A stretch of DNA of 64,000 nucleotides, from assembly GCA_028292505.1 (NCBI GenBank), contig JAQGMF010000010.1, forward strand, positions 186,001-250,000, written 5' to 3'. This stretch comes from Rhodocyclales bacterium (GTDB taxonomy: Bacteria > Pseudomonadota > Gammaproteobacteria > Burkholderiales > Rhodocyclaceae). The position numbers and the translations under genes were made by a program. This document shows positions 41,950-50,800 of this stretch, piece after piece; the first letter of the stretch is position 1; every line of letters starts with the position of its first letter. The notes below the pieces were generated by a model. The model searched no databases. It was not told the origin of the DNA and was given only the letters and a program-made list of their open reading frames with translations.

Positions 41950-43740
41950 ATGTTCAAACGTCTTTACTCCGATTCGGGGCTACTTCGTCAATCTATCGAA
42001 TTCGGCGATGGCATAAATATTATTTTGGGGCGATACGATAAGCCCCGACGACAAGACGGCCCTAGCCTCAACGGCATCGGAAAATCGTCAGTAGTACGGC
42101 TGCTTGATTATTTACTTCTATCGCACGAGGCCCAGAAGCTATTTGCGAAACCCAAGTATTCTTTTCTGAAGGAAGACTCGCACACGGTATCGCTCGATCT
42201 AACGGTAACGGGCAAGCCAGTAACTATTACGCGAAGTTTTGGGCGAGACAAAGATACTGTCCATCTCAAGATAGGTAGTGCAATGACTTATGCATATACC
42301 GTCAATGAGGCCGAGAATATTCTCAATGGATTGTTTTTCCCTACTTCAGAAATTCGTCCCTTGCACGGAGATCGATTTCGGTCGCTCATGACGTTCTTCG
42401 TAAAGGACGATCTTGATCAGTCTGTCCGGAAGTTAGACCCCGTGATGTACCTTTCCCATGGTGGCGCCAATAAGCGGGAGATGATCCTATTGAACGCGTT
42501 TCTAATGGGACTTCCTACCAGCGGACTTGTAGCTTGGGAGCATAAAATCTCTTTGGCAGACCAAAAGCGCGCCGAGCTCAAGATGTTGACGGATCGGCTG
42601 GAACAAGTGGAAGGGCGGCGCCTTAGCCAAATTCGCGCTGATGTTCAATCCAGAGAGGCGAGACTAGTTCAGCAACAGGAAGCGCTTGCACAATATGATT
42701 TATCTGAAGATTTGCGCGATCTGTCAGATGCAATTGGTGAACTAGATCTGCGCATTGCGCCGCTCCGAAAGGAGATGGAGCAGTTAGAGCGTCAGCGTGA
42801 GCGGCTAGACACTTTTTTGCGTGCTAAGCAAGAGGTTGATCCGCAAGAAATAGCTATGCACTACGCTCAAGTCTCGCAATCACTTGGTTCTGCTGTCATG
42901 CGCACACTCAGTGAGGTTATTCATTTTAGAGAATCCCTTGCCACCGAGCGGCGACGATTTTATGGCAAACAGCTGACAGAACTTTCGGACAGGCGAGATT
43001 TAGCTTCCGCGTCACTTAAGACTCTCTATAAAAATCGGGCATTGCTATATCAAGCTATTGATGCGCGTGGCGTCACCGAACCTTTGAGGGACGCGTATAT
43101 GCGAATGGCGACGGAACGAGCAACCGTTGCTAATCAGCTTGAAAAGCTAAAGGATATTCGCGATACGGAAGTCGTACTTGATGAACTGAATGCTCAAGCA
43201 GAAGCTGCCCGAGCTGCCGTATCAAAATCGCTGGATGATGCGGAAGACACGATACAGAGACTTCGCGACGTATTTGTTGAAGTGGTTGGAGCTGCTTTAG
43301 AGGCGACACATGTTGCGGATGGGTCTACCGCTTATCTAGACATTGCCCGGAGCCGCAATAAAGCCTCCGTACCGATCGCAATTGAGGTAGTTGTCCCTCA
43401 AGCCGATGCCCTAGGAAACCAACGACTGAAAGTTGCGGCTTACGATCTGACCATTTTCATTCATGCGGTCGAAGCGGAGCTCCCGTTGCCGAGATTTATG
43501 GTTCATGACGGCGTCTTTCACGGCACCAGCCGACGCACAGTTGTTAGAGCGCTTAACTTTATGAATAAGCGTTTGATGAGAGCGGCGTCTAGCCAATATA
43601 TCGTTAGCTTTAACGAAGATGAACTTCCCCAAGCTGCAGATCAAGACCGAGATGGAAAGCTGGATTTTGATCTAGCTAAGGCTACTGTCATTACATTAAG
43701 CGAAAGGCCGGAGGATCGTTTGTTCAAGCATGAATTTTAA
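41950..43740 (+). CDS. DUF2326 SMC-like ATPase of the ABC-three-component system
   Basis: A 596-residue ABC ATPase with a coiled-coil insertion. N-terminus FKRLYSDSGLLRQSIEFGDGINIILGRYDK and Walker A NGIGKSS at 41-47 are typical of DUF2326. A long heptad-rich region spans about residues 190-420 (DQKRAELKMLTDRLEQVEG... to ...VVLDELNAQAEAARAAV). The C-terminal half has FMVHDGVFHGTSRRTVVRALNFMN, the Walker-B-like end, and YIVSFNEDELP. It starts three bases after the middle component, so the three genes form one operon. It is thought to sense DNA or nucleoprotein perturbation. Confidence 0.85.
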   Translation: MFKRLYSDSGLLRQSIEFGDGINIILGRYDKPRRQDGPSLNGIGKSSVVRLLDYLLLSHEAQKLFAKPKYSFLKEDSHTVSLDLTVTGKPVTITRSFGRDKDTVHLKIGSAMTYAYTVNEAENILNGLFFPTSEIRPLHGDRFRSLMTFFVKDDLDQSVRKLDPVMYLSHGGANKREMILLNAFLMGLPTSGLVAWEHKISLADQKRAELKMLTDRLEQVEGRRLSQIRADVQSREARLVQQQEALAQYDLSEDLRDLSDAIGELDLRIAPLRKEMEQLERQRERLDTFLRAKQEVDPQEIAMHYAQVSQSLGSAVMRTLSEVIHFRESLATERRRFYGKQLTELSDRRDLASASLKTLYKNRALLYQAIDARGVTEPLRDAYMRMATERATVANQLEKLKDIRDTEVVLDELNAQAEAARAAVSKSLDDAEDTIQRLRDVFVEVVGAALEATHVADGSTAYLDIARSRNKASVPIAIEVVVPQADALGNQRLKVAAYDLTIFIHAVEAELPLPRFMVHDGVFHGTSRRTVVRALNFMNKRLMRAASSQYIVSFNEDELPQAADQDRDGKLDFDLAKATVITLSERPEDRLFKHEF

Positions 43741-43847
43741 CTGATTGAGCCCTTATGCTGAATAACTGAAACGCCTTTATAAAGAAGCCTTCACTTTTGG
43801 AAAAACTGCATAGGCATGTTTACTGCCACGTAGAAGTGCTGCCGAGA

Positions 43848-45038
43848 TCAATAAGCCTTTTTGGGCTGCCCCTGTATCGGTAGTGTTTCTTGGACTGTTT
43901 TTGCAAGGTCCTTCAGTTCGTCAACCGGCGAGACAGTAAGTTGGTGCTTGTCATAAATGCGGCCAGGTGGGCTTGCAATCGTGGTCAGTGTGTCAGCACA
44001 CAACTTTGCTAGCGGTGAGCCTGCTTCTGCGGTTTTTCCGATCTCGGACATCTGCTTATTAAATCCGAGAAACGATGCCGCTATCGTAGCCTTGTATCCA
44101 TAGTCTTCCTCAAGTCGCTTAGCCAAAGCCGACTCCCGGCTTGCGTGCAATGCAAGCCACACCAAAGCACCTGCGACTGGCAAGCGGGCGAGCCACAAAC
44201 GCAAAAGCTGGTCGTAAGACTGCTCCCCCGTCGCTTGAAGAACGTGCCAAAGGCCCGTAATCGCAAGAATTGCCAGCATGACAACTGAAGTAATGAATAG
44301 CCATTGCCAACGTTGTTGTGGCTGCAGGAATGTCTGCCTGCGCGCATCAAACGCATGAGCGAGGCCAGCGCTAGTAGCTCCTGGAAGCAAGCCCACGATG
44401 GTTTCCAACTGCTGCTTCGATTGATCTTCCAGTTGCTTTAGCCGCAATTCATACGCCGCAATTTGGCCTTGCACTGTTTCAGCTTTGTCCGCCAATACTT
44501 TCAGTGCTTCGGCAGACGCCTTGCCTTCAAGGCGTACCTCTGTAATAGCTTCGGCGTCTCCATCTACAGCGCCCTTGCTCGCTCGAATCTCCGCTAACAA
44601 TTCATTCGCAGTGTCCGTAGCAGATTGCGCGCGGTCTTTCAGTCCTTCTGCTTCGGTTGCCTGACGTGTTGCAGTAGTAAGTGTGCGGTCCAGCTCGCCA
44701 CGCACCTTGTCTGCGTGCTCTTGAGCAGCTTGAATGTGTTCTGATTTGGTTGCGATGACAGCTTGATAGTCCGCAATTTGAGATTTTGAAGCCACGGCTT
44801 GACTGGCTATTGCGGAAAGCTCCGCGGCTCTCGCTTCCATCTCAGAGCGAATGCCCTCAACGGCGCTTTGGCTTGCCTGTGCTGCCGATGATGCTGTTTG
44901 GGTCAGTGACAAGAGAAGCTTGATTTGCTCTGCGCGTTCTTTTGCTTCGGCCTCCATCTGCGCCACAACCAATTCTGCAACAACCGGCGATGCACTCGAA
45001 GCTTCTCGTGCTGAAAGTATTTCAGGACTGTCAGGCAT
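43848..45038 (-). CDS. Coiled-coil protein with two C-terminal transmembrane segments
   Basis: A 396-residue protein. Residues ~20-235 are rich in Ala, Glu, Gln and Lys with heptad repeats, suggesting a long coiled coil. Two hydrophobic segments follow at about 252-275 (WLFITSVVMLAILAITGLWHVL) and 290-308 (LPVAGALVWLALHA), and then a cytoplasmic tail with ESALAKRLEEDYGYKATIAASFLGFNKQMSEIG, a pattern recurring in membrane proteins of defence islands. No enzymatic motif is seen. GGGGGGAGC precedes ATG 45038. Downstream on its strand lies only the intergenic gap to the ABC-3C operon. Confidence 0.7.
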   Translation of the reverse strand: MPDSPEILSAREASSASPVVAELVVAQMEAEAKERAEQIKLLLSLTQTASSAAQASQSAVEGIRSEMEARAAELSAIASQAVASKSQIADYQAVIATKSEHIQAAQEHADKVRGELDRTLTTATRQATEAEGLKDRAQSATDTANELLAEIRASKGAVDGDAEAITEVRLEGKASAEALKVLADKAETVQGQIAAYELRLKQLEDQSKQQLETIVGLLPGATSAGLAHAFDARRQTFLQPQQRWQWLFITSVVMLAILAITGLWHVLQATGEQSYDQLLRLWLARLPVAGALVWLALHASRESALAKRLEEDYGYKATIAASFLGFNKQMSEIGKTAEAGSPLAKLCADTLTTIASPPGRIYDKHQLTVSPVDELKDLAKTVQETLPIQGQPKKAY

Positions 45039-45169
45039 GCTCCCCCCGCTAGAACGCCGCGAAAATGGCGATTGATATTTTCAGAAACCGGCCCCGAGAG
45101 GCCAAATCTCTTGCCGTAAAGTTCTGAGACATCTTCGGGGCGAGTCGAAGCTCGGGATTTCCTCCCTCT

Positions 45170-45379
45170 TCAGTCCGCTCGTTGCCGAAGTAACTTTAAT
45201 GCCATCAATTTATATGGCATAGTCTCACGCAGTATAACCCATTCCTCATCAGGCCCTTCAGGCCGATCCGTTGTACCTATTGGTGGCCTCCTCTCTACCA
45301 AAACCACAAAACGTTCATGCCATACGATTTGGTCTATATAATTGCACTTAGCATAATCAACATAGCTAAGGGCGTGCAT
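45170..45379 (-). CDS. Possible small protein of 69 residues
   Basis: An open frame starts at an ATG 45379 and ends 45170 (MHALSYVDYAKCNYIDQIVW...LRETMPYKLMALKLLRQRAD). Its balanced composition and position in an otherwise empty gap between divergent genes make it plausible, but there is no family match, and its start abuts the divergent gene at 45382. Confidence 0.35.
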   Translation of the reverse strand: MHALSYVDYAKCNYIDQIVWHERFVVLVERRPPIGTTDRPEGPDEEWVILRETMPYKLMALKLLRQRAD

Positions 45380-45381
45380 AG

Positions 45382-46158
45382 ATGAACGAAAATTTACGGG
45401 ACGATCAGACCGCAAGTGCCGCGAAAGAAACTGATGCTCCGACGACAAAAGCAATCGTTGCCGCGATAACCCCCGGATTGCCGCTTGTCCGCTTAGCGGC
45501 ATTTGCCACTTTTTTGGGTTCCATTGGAACCGGCGCGTCTTACGTTATGGGAGTGGCATACTGGCAGAATTATCTTTCAAAATTCGCGTTGCCGGAAGAA
45601 CTGTTCGCCAAGACAACCAGTGACTACTTCTTGTGCGCATATACCGCGATCATTGAATCGCTTCCAAAGTGGCTAAGTTTCGCTGGTAAAGATTTTCGGC
45701 CGCTGGCAATTGTTGCGCTGGGGGCTATTCTCTTTATGCTTATTGTTGAGTTGTTTCAATGGCTGGAACGCAAATCCGCATTAAGGGCGCCGGAAGCGAA
45801 AACAAGAAGTCCCTTGGTCAGCTTCATTGGCAGGTTGAGTCTTTACCCGGCGCTTGCGATTACCGCAATTTACTTCTTGCCATTGTATATAGTGTTTCTT
45901 GCCGTACTTCCTGCAGCAGTCGGAGAGTACGCAGGGAAGTCAGTAGCCGAACGAGAAATGAATGTGTTCAAGGCTGGTTGTGGCGCAGCCCCCCAAAAAG
46001 GTCGAACCTGCTACAGGCTATTGGGTGAGGGTAAGGTCATTGCTCACGGATTTGTCGTTGCAATTGGCGCCAGCGATATAGCTGTAATGAGTGACGGAAG
46101 GCCTGTGATAGTCCCTGCAGACAAGGTCACGTTTGATGCAGATAGTGCAGTCATGTAG
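45382..46158 (+). CDS. Hypothetical membrane protein of the island
   Basis: A 258-residue protein with hydrophobic segments at about 33-58, 110-130 and 155-188 (LGSIGTGASYVMGVAYW; LAIVALGAILFMLIVELFQWL; LYPALAITAIYFLPLYIVFLAVLPAAV). A C-terminal soluble part contains two Cys (CGAAPQKGRTC) and a beta-rich end. I recognise no family. The gene stands alone in a variable stretch of the island. Confidence 0.65.
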   Translation: MNENLRDDQTASAAKETDAPTTKAIVAAITPGLPLVRLAAFATFLGSIGTGASYVMGVAYWQNYLSKFALPEELFAKTTSDYFLCAYTAIIESLPKWLSFAGKDFRPLAIVALGAILFMLIVELFQWLERKSALRAPEAKTRSPLVSFIGRLSLYPALAITAIYFLPLYIVFLAVLPAAVGEYAGKSVAEREMNVFKAGCGAAPQKGRTCYRLLGEGKVIAHGFVVAIGASDIAVMSDGRPVIVPADKVTFDADSAVM

Positions 46159-46499
46159 TGGCAGACAACCTGATCAAGACGACCGGGTTGTTGCGGACAA
46201 GTTGTCTTGCGGCATGGTTTCTGTGTATAGGTCAGCGCTGAGCATCGGGCCAGCTCGTCGGCCACAGCGGTCCTCTAAGGCTACTGAACTCGACGTCGGC
46301 CTTGGCCGAGGACCGGTCGATCCACCTTGCATAAGGCAGAAGATCGGCCAAAGCGGATGTTGAGACTCCATGCCGCGGGTGGCTGTTTTCGACCGGAAGC
46401 GGACCATCGCATCCCCTTTAAGGATATTTCAGGAACGTTCTTGTCGTGGCACCAACGATACTGGAAATAAGAGTCGGCGCCCTTCAGATGCGGCGCTAG
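46159..46499. other. Gene-free stretch of 341 bases
   Basis: No convincing coding, repeat or terminator signal. Higher-GC sequence resumes here after the AT-richer ABC-3C part, so this may be a junction between two separately acquired cargo blocks. Confidence 0.4.
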
Positions 46500-48089
46500 A
46501 TGTTTGCAATGATGGTGGCATATATGCCAAGGTGTCAGATCGCACTCTACCGCGACATAATCGGAGCAGTTCCCATGGAGGAGCTAGAAGGCCGGATTTC
46601 CGAGGGGCAAGCGCGCATCAGCGCAGCACTCAACCCTTACGAGGTCACATCCGCGGTGGGCCATTGGCTGGACACGCTGCGGGGCATCGAAGAACTCATC
46701 AATCTGCTGACTATCGACTGGGATGATGAGTCATTCGAGCGCGAACTCTACGCGTTTCCGGTCCAGCAGTTCACTGAGCACATGGCCCGATTCATGGACA
46801 TTCGACAACGGCTGTTGGCCCGGTTTGGTGAGTTCTTTGTCAACCGGTTCTCGAATCTGATAGCCCAAGGAGCCGCGATTGCCACTTCGTTTGCGGGCCA
46901 TGGCCTCATCGAGGCGGCAAGTGGCTTTCAAACCCTGGGGTCGATGATTGGATACCTCCAGTCGCGGCGGCGGCATCTCGTTGGGTTACTACACCTAATG
47001 CCAACCGCATGCCGTGGTTCTAAGCCCGTCGCACAGCTGGACACGCTCAACATCTTTTTGCCCATTGTGGAGCTCACCGCAGTGCCGATGATGGGTGCGC
47101 AGTACGCGATGATGGTGAAGCTTGCGCAGCAACGACTTGGCATAACAGAGGACGCCTGCGCTGAGCTGGCCATGTTGAACGGGCTTTTCCTGGAGCCCGA
47201 GCGGGTCTCCATCGTTGAGATGCCCATGTCTGACGAAGGTCTGCAGATGCTTACGGCCAAAGAGCCACTCCTGACTGACCGGCTATTCTCGGCTGCCGAG
47301 CTGAGAAACGATGTTTTGTTCATCGAAGCGGCCTATGCCGAATTTAATCTTTGGGAAAGCGAATTCGCCGCTGCTGCTTCCGTAGTGCGCCGATTGTCCA
47401 AGGAATATATCGAGCGTGACTATTGGATCCAGATTTCGCCTACGGCCTTGGTGAGGCTGGCGGCGCAGGCGGGCGCATCGCAAGCGCTCACGGCGGCGCT
47501 CACGTGCGGTTCCGGCACTTATATGCAGTGCCTGTCGAGCTATGCGCCGCTGATTCTAGTTGGTGAGCACTACCTGTCTACAGTCACGCTGCTGAGTCGC
47601 TTCGTGTACTCCTGGCGGGCGCGAATCCTTAACCGCAAAAAGCGATTCCAAATTCGGGCCGGGTTCATCTTCGAAGACCAGGTCAAGCTTGCTCTCGAGA
47701 AGCAAGGCTTCGTCGTCCAAGACATCGTGCGCATCAATCGACAGGAATTTGACGTGGTGACGCTGCGCGACGATGTCATCTGGAACGTCCAATGCAAAAA
47801 CAACTTCGTCGATCTGGAACGAGTCGACTCAGATGCGGTCGCCTTCGCCCGCTACAACCGCGGTCTGGTGCGTTCTTATGAGAAGGCGCTCGTGAAGGAA
47901 AAAGGCCGCGAACATCTGCTGAAGGGGAAGCTGTCGGTCGACAGCGTCCAGCACCTGGTCGTCTCACGCTTTCCTGTGGTGACAGGCAACTCGCGCATCG
48001 TCGTGTTCAGCCGTATCGCTGATTTCGGGCAGCGCGCTGATGCAATTCTGGCTGCATCGACAGACGACTCCAGCTATGCCAGGGCATAA
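46500..48089 (+). CDS. Large protein with C-terminal PD-(D/E)XK nuclease-like domain
   Basis: A 529-residue protein. Residues 1-385 are helical with no family I can name and include LIAQGAAIATSFAGHGLIEAASGFQTLG. Residues ~388-470 look like a restriction-endonuclease fold: Glu392 in GFIFEDQVKLALEKQGFVV, Asp418 in RQEFDVVTL, and Gln431-x-Lys433 in WNVQCKNNF. The D-12-QxK spacing is that of PD-(D/E)XK enzymes. It faces the HD+GHKL operon convergently, ending 77 bases from that operon's stop codon. The start may instead be ATG 46575. A DNA-cutting effector role is inferred. Confidence 0.65.
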   Translation: MFAMMVAYMPRCQIALYRDIIGAVPMEELEGRISEGQARISAALNPYEVTSAVGHWLDTLRGIEELINLLTIDWDDESFERELYAFPVQQFTEHMARFMDIRQRLLARFGEFFVNRFSNLIAQGAAIATSFAGHGLIEAASGFQTLGSMIGYLQSRRRHLVGLLHLMPTACRGSKPVAQLDTLNIFLPIVELTAVPMMGAQYAMMVKLAQQRLGITEDACAELAMLNGLFLEPERVSIVEMPMSDEGLQMLTAKEPLLTDRLFSAAELRNDVLFIEAAYAEFNLWESEFAAAASVVRRLSKEYIERDYWIQISPTALVRLAAQAGASQALTAALTCGSGTYMQCLSSYAPLILVGEHYLSTVTLLSRFVYSWRARILNRKKRFQIRAGFIFEDQVKLALEKQGFVVQDIVRINRQEFDVVTLRDDVIWNVQCKNNFVDLERVDSDAVAFARYNRGLVRSYEKALVKEKGREHLLKGKLSVDSVQHLVVSRFPVVTGNSRIVVFSRIADFGQRADAILAASTDDSSYARA

Positions 48090-48166
48090 TCGCCGGAGTA
48101 AAGGAGCGCGCAAGAAAGGAGCGTAAAGTTATCGCCACATGAAATCAATGGGCTCTCGACAGATCC

Positions 48167-50788
48167 TCAGCAATTCTCGTCATTTCCAACGGAGTGCGCC
48201 GAGGAGCGAAAAACAGTCACGTGGCGGATGATGTCGGTGTATAGAACTTTACCGATCACACGCTCTTCCTCGTCTTCTTTCAAGTCATCGCCCCACACGC
48301 GGCGAATGACCGTTCTTGCATATTCTGCAACGTTCGAGTCACTCCATTTAGGCAGGCCTGTCACAGATCTCGGCCAAGCCCTATTACTGGTTTTCAAAAT
48401 GCCGCCGTCGTGTTTAAGCACAATGGCCATATCTTCGGAAATTTCGAAATCCTCACGAAACTCCTTTGGATGGACATCATCTTGGTCCTCATCGTAGTAA
48501 AACTCGCCATCAAAACTAATGGCTATTTCGGTCGATGAGCGCAGTCGCTTTTCAAACTCTGTGCTAGATAACCAGTCGATGCCCCACTTCACGAATTTGA
48601 GGTCTCCGATCTTTCCTCCACACTCAAGCACGACCTCTGCAGAGCGAGCTTGGCGCTCTTCGTTCTTGACCGTAGTGGCAATCAGGTTCGCTTGGTTAGA
48701 CGCCCAGCGCGCAAGAGCCTCAGCGGTGGCAATCGGTTGAGCCGCATCACGCGCAGCAGTCACTGCCTCGCCGAGCAAGATGCCTTCGAGGTTATACAAC
48801 CTGCCCGCACGTAGGCCGGAAATGGTCACCCAGCCTTTCTCGTCTGTCGAGAAAAATGCGTACTGGGAAGGAGAAATGAAGGCGCGCCCGAATACCTTTC
48901 CGTCAGTTCCTTCGATCAGCTGCATCAAGGCGCGATCAGCTTTTCGAGTGTCTTCTTTAGAGTCGCTAACGACGGGGTTTAGGCGGCGCACCAGATCGAA
49001 ATCGCTAATTTTCAGCCAGTCGCCCGGCCGCGCAACGGGTTCTAAACCCTCTTTCCCCAGTGTTGCTATCGCTACGTCGAGATTGGGTGCGACCGCGCCA
49101 ACAAGTGCCGTGAGTGACATCAAGTAAGAGTTGCTGTAGAGAAGCCCGCCTGGATCATGCGGCTGGATTTTCAGCAGGACTTCGACACGCGTTCCTCCAT
49201 CAATTGGAACGGGTTCCCCAGGAGTTGGAGAGAGAATCGGTCGAGAACTCGTTCCCCCGCGAAACTCAAGGAGTCGCCCCATTTCTTGTCCCTTGTCGCA
49301 CCGGCGCGAGTAGACACGCACCACCGACCCGAGCATAAAAACCGAAAAAAATCCGATTCCGAACCGGCCGATGGCGTGCATCCCGGCAGTCATCAGGCCA
49401 GGAAATTCTTCCATCGCTTGAGGTGACCGCCAGAATGATGTTCCAAAATCGAGGAGTGGCCCCGTCATTACCTGCTCAGACATTCCGATGCCATTGTCTT
49501 CAACTACAAGCCAAAATTTCTCGCCCTCCTGCGAAAAACCAACTGTGATCTGCCCCCAATCCGCCGCACGTTTTTGATATTTTCGTCTTGCCTGTACAGC
49601 GTCTGCTGCATTTTGTATGAGCTCACGAAGAGCCACGGTCGGGTCGTTACCATAAAGTTTTGACCCTCCTAGATTTTCGACGATACGTGGAACGTCAGAT
49701 ACCTGAAGGCGAGCATCCACCGGGCGCCAGCCTTTCGTCTGCACTGAGCGTGCAAGCATTTCTGGAGATCCCGCACCTTTAACACGTCTGGCTCTTAAGA
49801 CCTCTCGGCCGCGCCCTTGCAGGAGTAAGTCAACGTCCTTAAGTTCTCGATCAACCGAATTCAATGTGTCATACGCAAGCCACCAAGCCTCGGCGTCCTC
49901 CCTTCCAAAAGGCTGACCTGTGGTAAAGATGACGGCATCAAGCTCTATATGCGGCCTAGCAAGTCTTTCTTGAAACGCCCAGTGGAGAGCAGAGACACCG
50001 GTTGGGTTCGTGATCGTCCGAAGAAATCGGGGCGCCCGACGACTGTCCAGATGTAAGGCATCAGCGACGCGCAGCAAACAGGCGAGCTTGACCCGGTCGA
50101 CCCTGTTAAGGGTTCGATTGGCCAACGCCCCTAAATCTTCTGAAAACTCCTCTTCCAGTTTATGTACTGACCACCAATGACTGTGGGCAATCTGGCCAAT
50201 CGCGGGGCCGTAGAATCGGCGCAGTTCAGAATCTTCTACGAGATAGACTTGGGATCCATCGCTTGCAGTCCAAGCCTGCTCAGCAAGCTCCTCCGCCTTC
50301 TCTGCATGTAGCCGCCGGAGAATGTCCGGCACGATTCGCTGCAAGATTTCTACGGGTGGGTTATCGACGTCAAATTTCTCTCCACCGCTTTCTTCCGCAG
50401 CCAAGGCTAGACGAGCAACTGCATCTTTCCATGCCAACGTCGTTTTTACTTCGGACAATCCACCCGGATATGCCGCCAAACTCATTGCCGCATCGTGCAA
50501 AAGTATGCTCGCACCTAGCACGAACGCTTCTGCAGGATTTACGTTAACAGCCCCCTCAGCAACCGATGACGCTGTGTCCCACAAGGCATCAAGATGGCTG
50601 ATGTCGTGCACTGTCATGCCTGGCAAATCAGCCGCAATCCGAGAAACAAGTTGTCCCGCTCTTTCTCGAAGCGAGAAGTATTGCGTTCTGAAGAAATCCT
50701 GCTCCTCCGTTGTGCTGTCAGACCGCGGAGTTTGAAATGCTTGCCGCCAGAGCCAAGTCTTTCGGTAATCGGGGCCACTCACAGTCAT
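48167..50788 (-). CDS. HD-domain plus GHKL (Hsp90-like) ATPase
   Basis: An 873-residue protein. The N-terminal HD-type domain (about 55-290) has VHDISHLDALWD (His61, Asp62, His65), SILLHDAAM (His98, Asp99) and LLRVADALHLDSRRAP. The GHKL/Bergerat ATPase domain follows (about 360-560): N box ALRELIQNAADAVQ with Asn393, VEDNGIGMSE and GRFGIGFFSVFMLG. The C-terminal ~300 residues are unassigned. This HD+GHKL layout occurs in bacterial defence loci, where the HD unit may act on nucleotides. It starts 12 bases after the SMC-like gene stop, so the two are co-expressed. Confidence 0.78.
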   Translation of the reverse strand: MTVSGPDYRKTWLWRQAFQTPRSDSTTEEQDFFRTQYFSLRERAGQLVSRIAADLPGMTVHDISHLDALWDTASSVAEGAVNVNPAEAFVLGASILLHDAAMSLAAYPGGLSEVKTTLAWKDAVARLALAAEESGGEKFDVDNPPVEILQRIVPDILRRLHAEKAEELAEQAWTASDGSQVYLVEDSELRRFYGPAIGQIAHSHWWSVHKLEEEFSEDLGALANRTLNRVDRVKLACLLRVADALHLDSRRAPRFLRTITNPTGVSALHWAFQERLARPHIELDAVIFTTGQPFGREDAEAWWLAYDTLNSVDRELKDVDLLLQGRGREVLRARRVKGAGSPEMLARSVQTKGWRPVDARLQVSDVPRIVENLGGSKLYGNDPTVALRELIQNAADAVQARRKYQKRAADWGQITVGFSQEGEKFWLVVEDNGIGMSEQVMTGPLLDFGTSFWRSPQAMEEFPGLMTAGMHAIGRFGIGFFSVFMLGSVVRVYSRRCDKGQEMGRLLEFRGGTSSRPILSPTPGEPVPIDGGTRVEVLLKIQPHDPGGLLYSNSYLMSLTALVGAVAPNLDVAIATLGKEGLEPVARPGDWLKISDFDLVRRLNPVVSDSKEDTRKADRALMQLIEGTDGKVFGRAFISPSQYAFFSTDEKGWVTISGLRAGRLYNLEGILLGEAVTAARDAAQPIATAEALARWASNQANLIATTVKNEERQARSAEVVLECGGKIGDLKFVKWGIDWLSSTEFEKRLRSSTEIAISFDGEFYYDEDQDDVHPKEFREDFEISEDMAIVLKHDGGILKTSNRAWPRSVTGLPKWSDSNVAEYARTVIRRVWGDDLKEDEEERVIGKVLYTDIIRHVTVFRSSAHSVGNDENC

Positions 50789-50800
50789 GGAATCCTCAAA

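Noticed and set aside
45170-45502. 110-codon minus-strand frame beginning inside the 45382 gene
   Set aside because: The first 41 codons overlap the divergent gene's coding sequence; only the shorter 69-codon version is kept, at low confidence.
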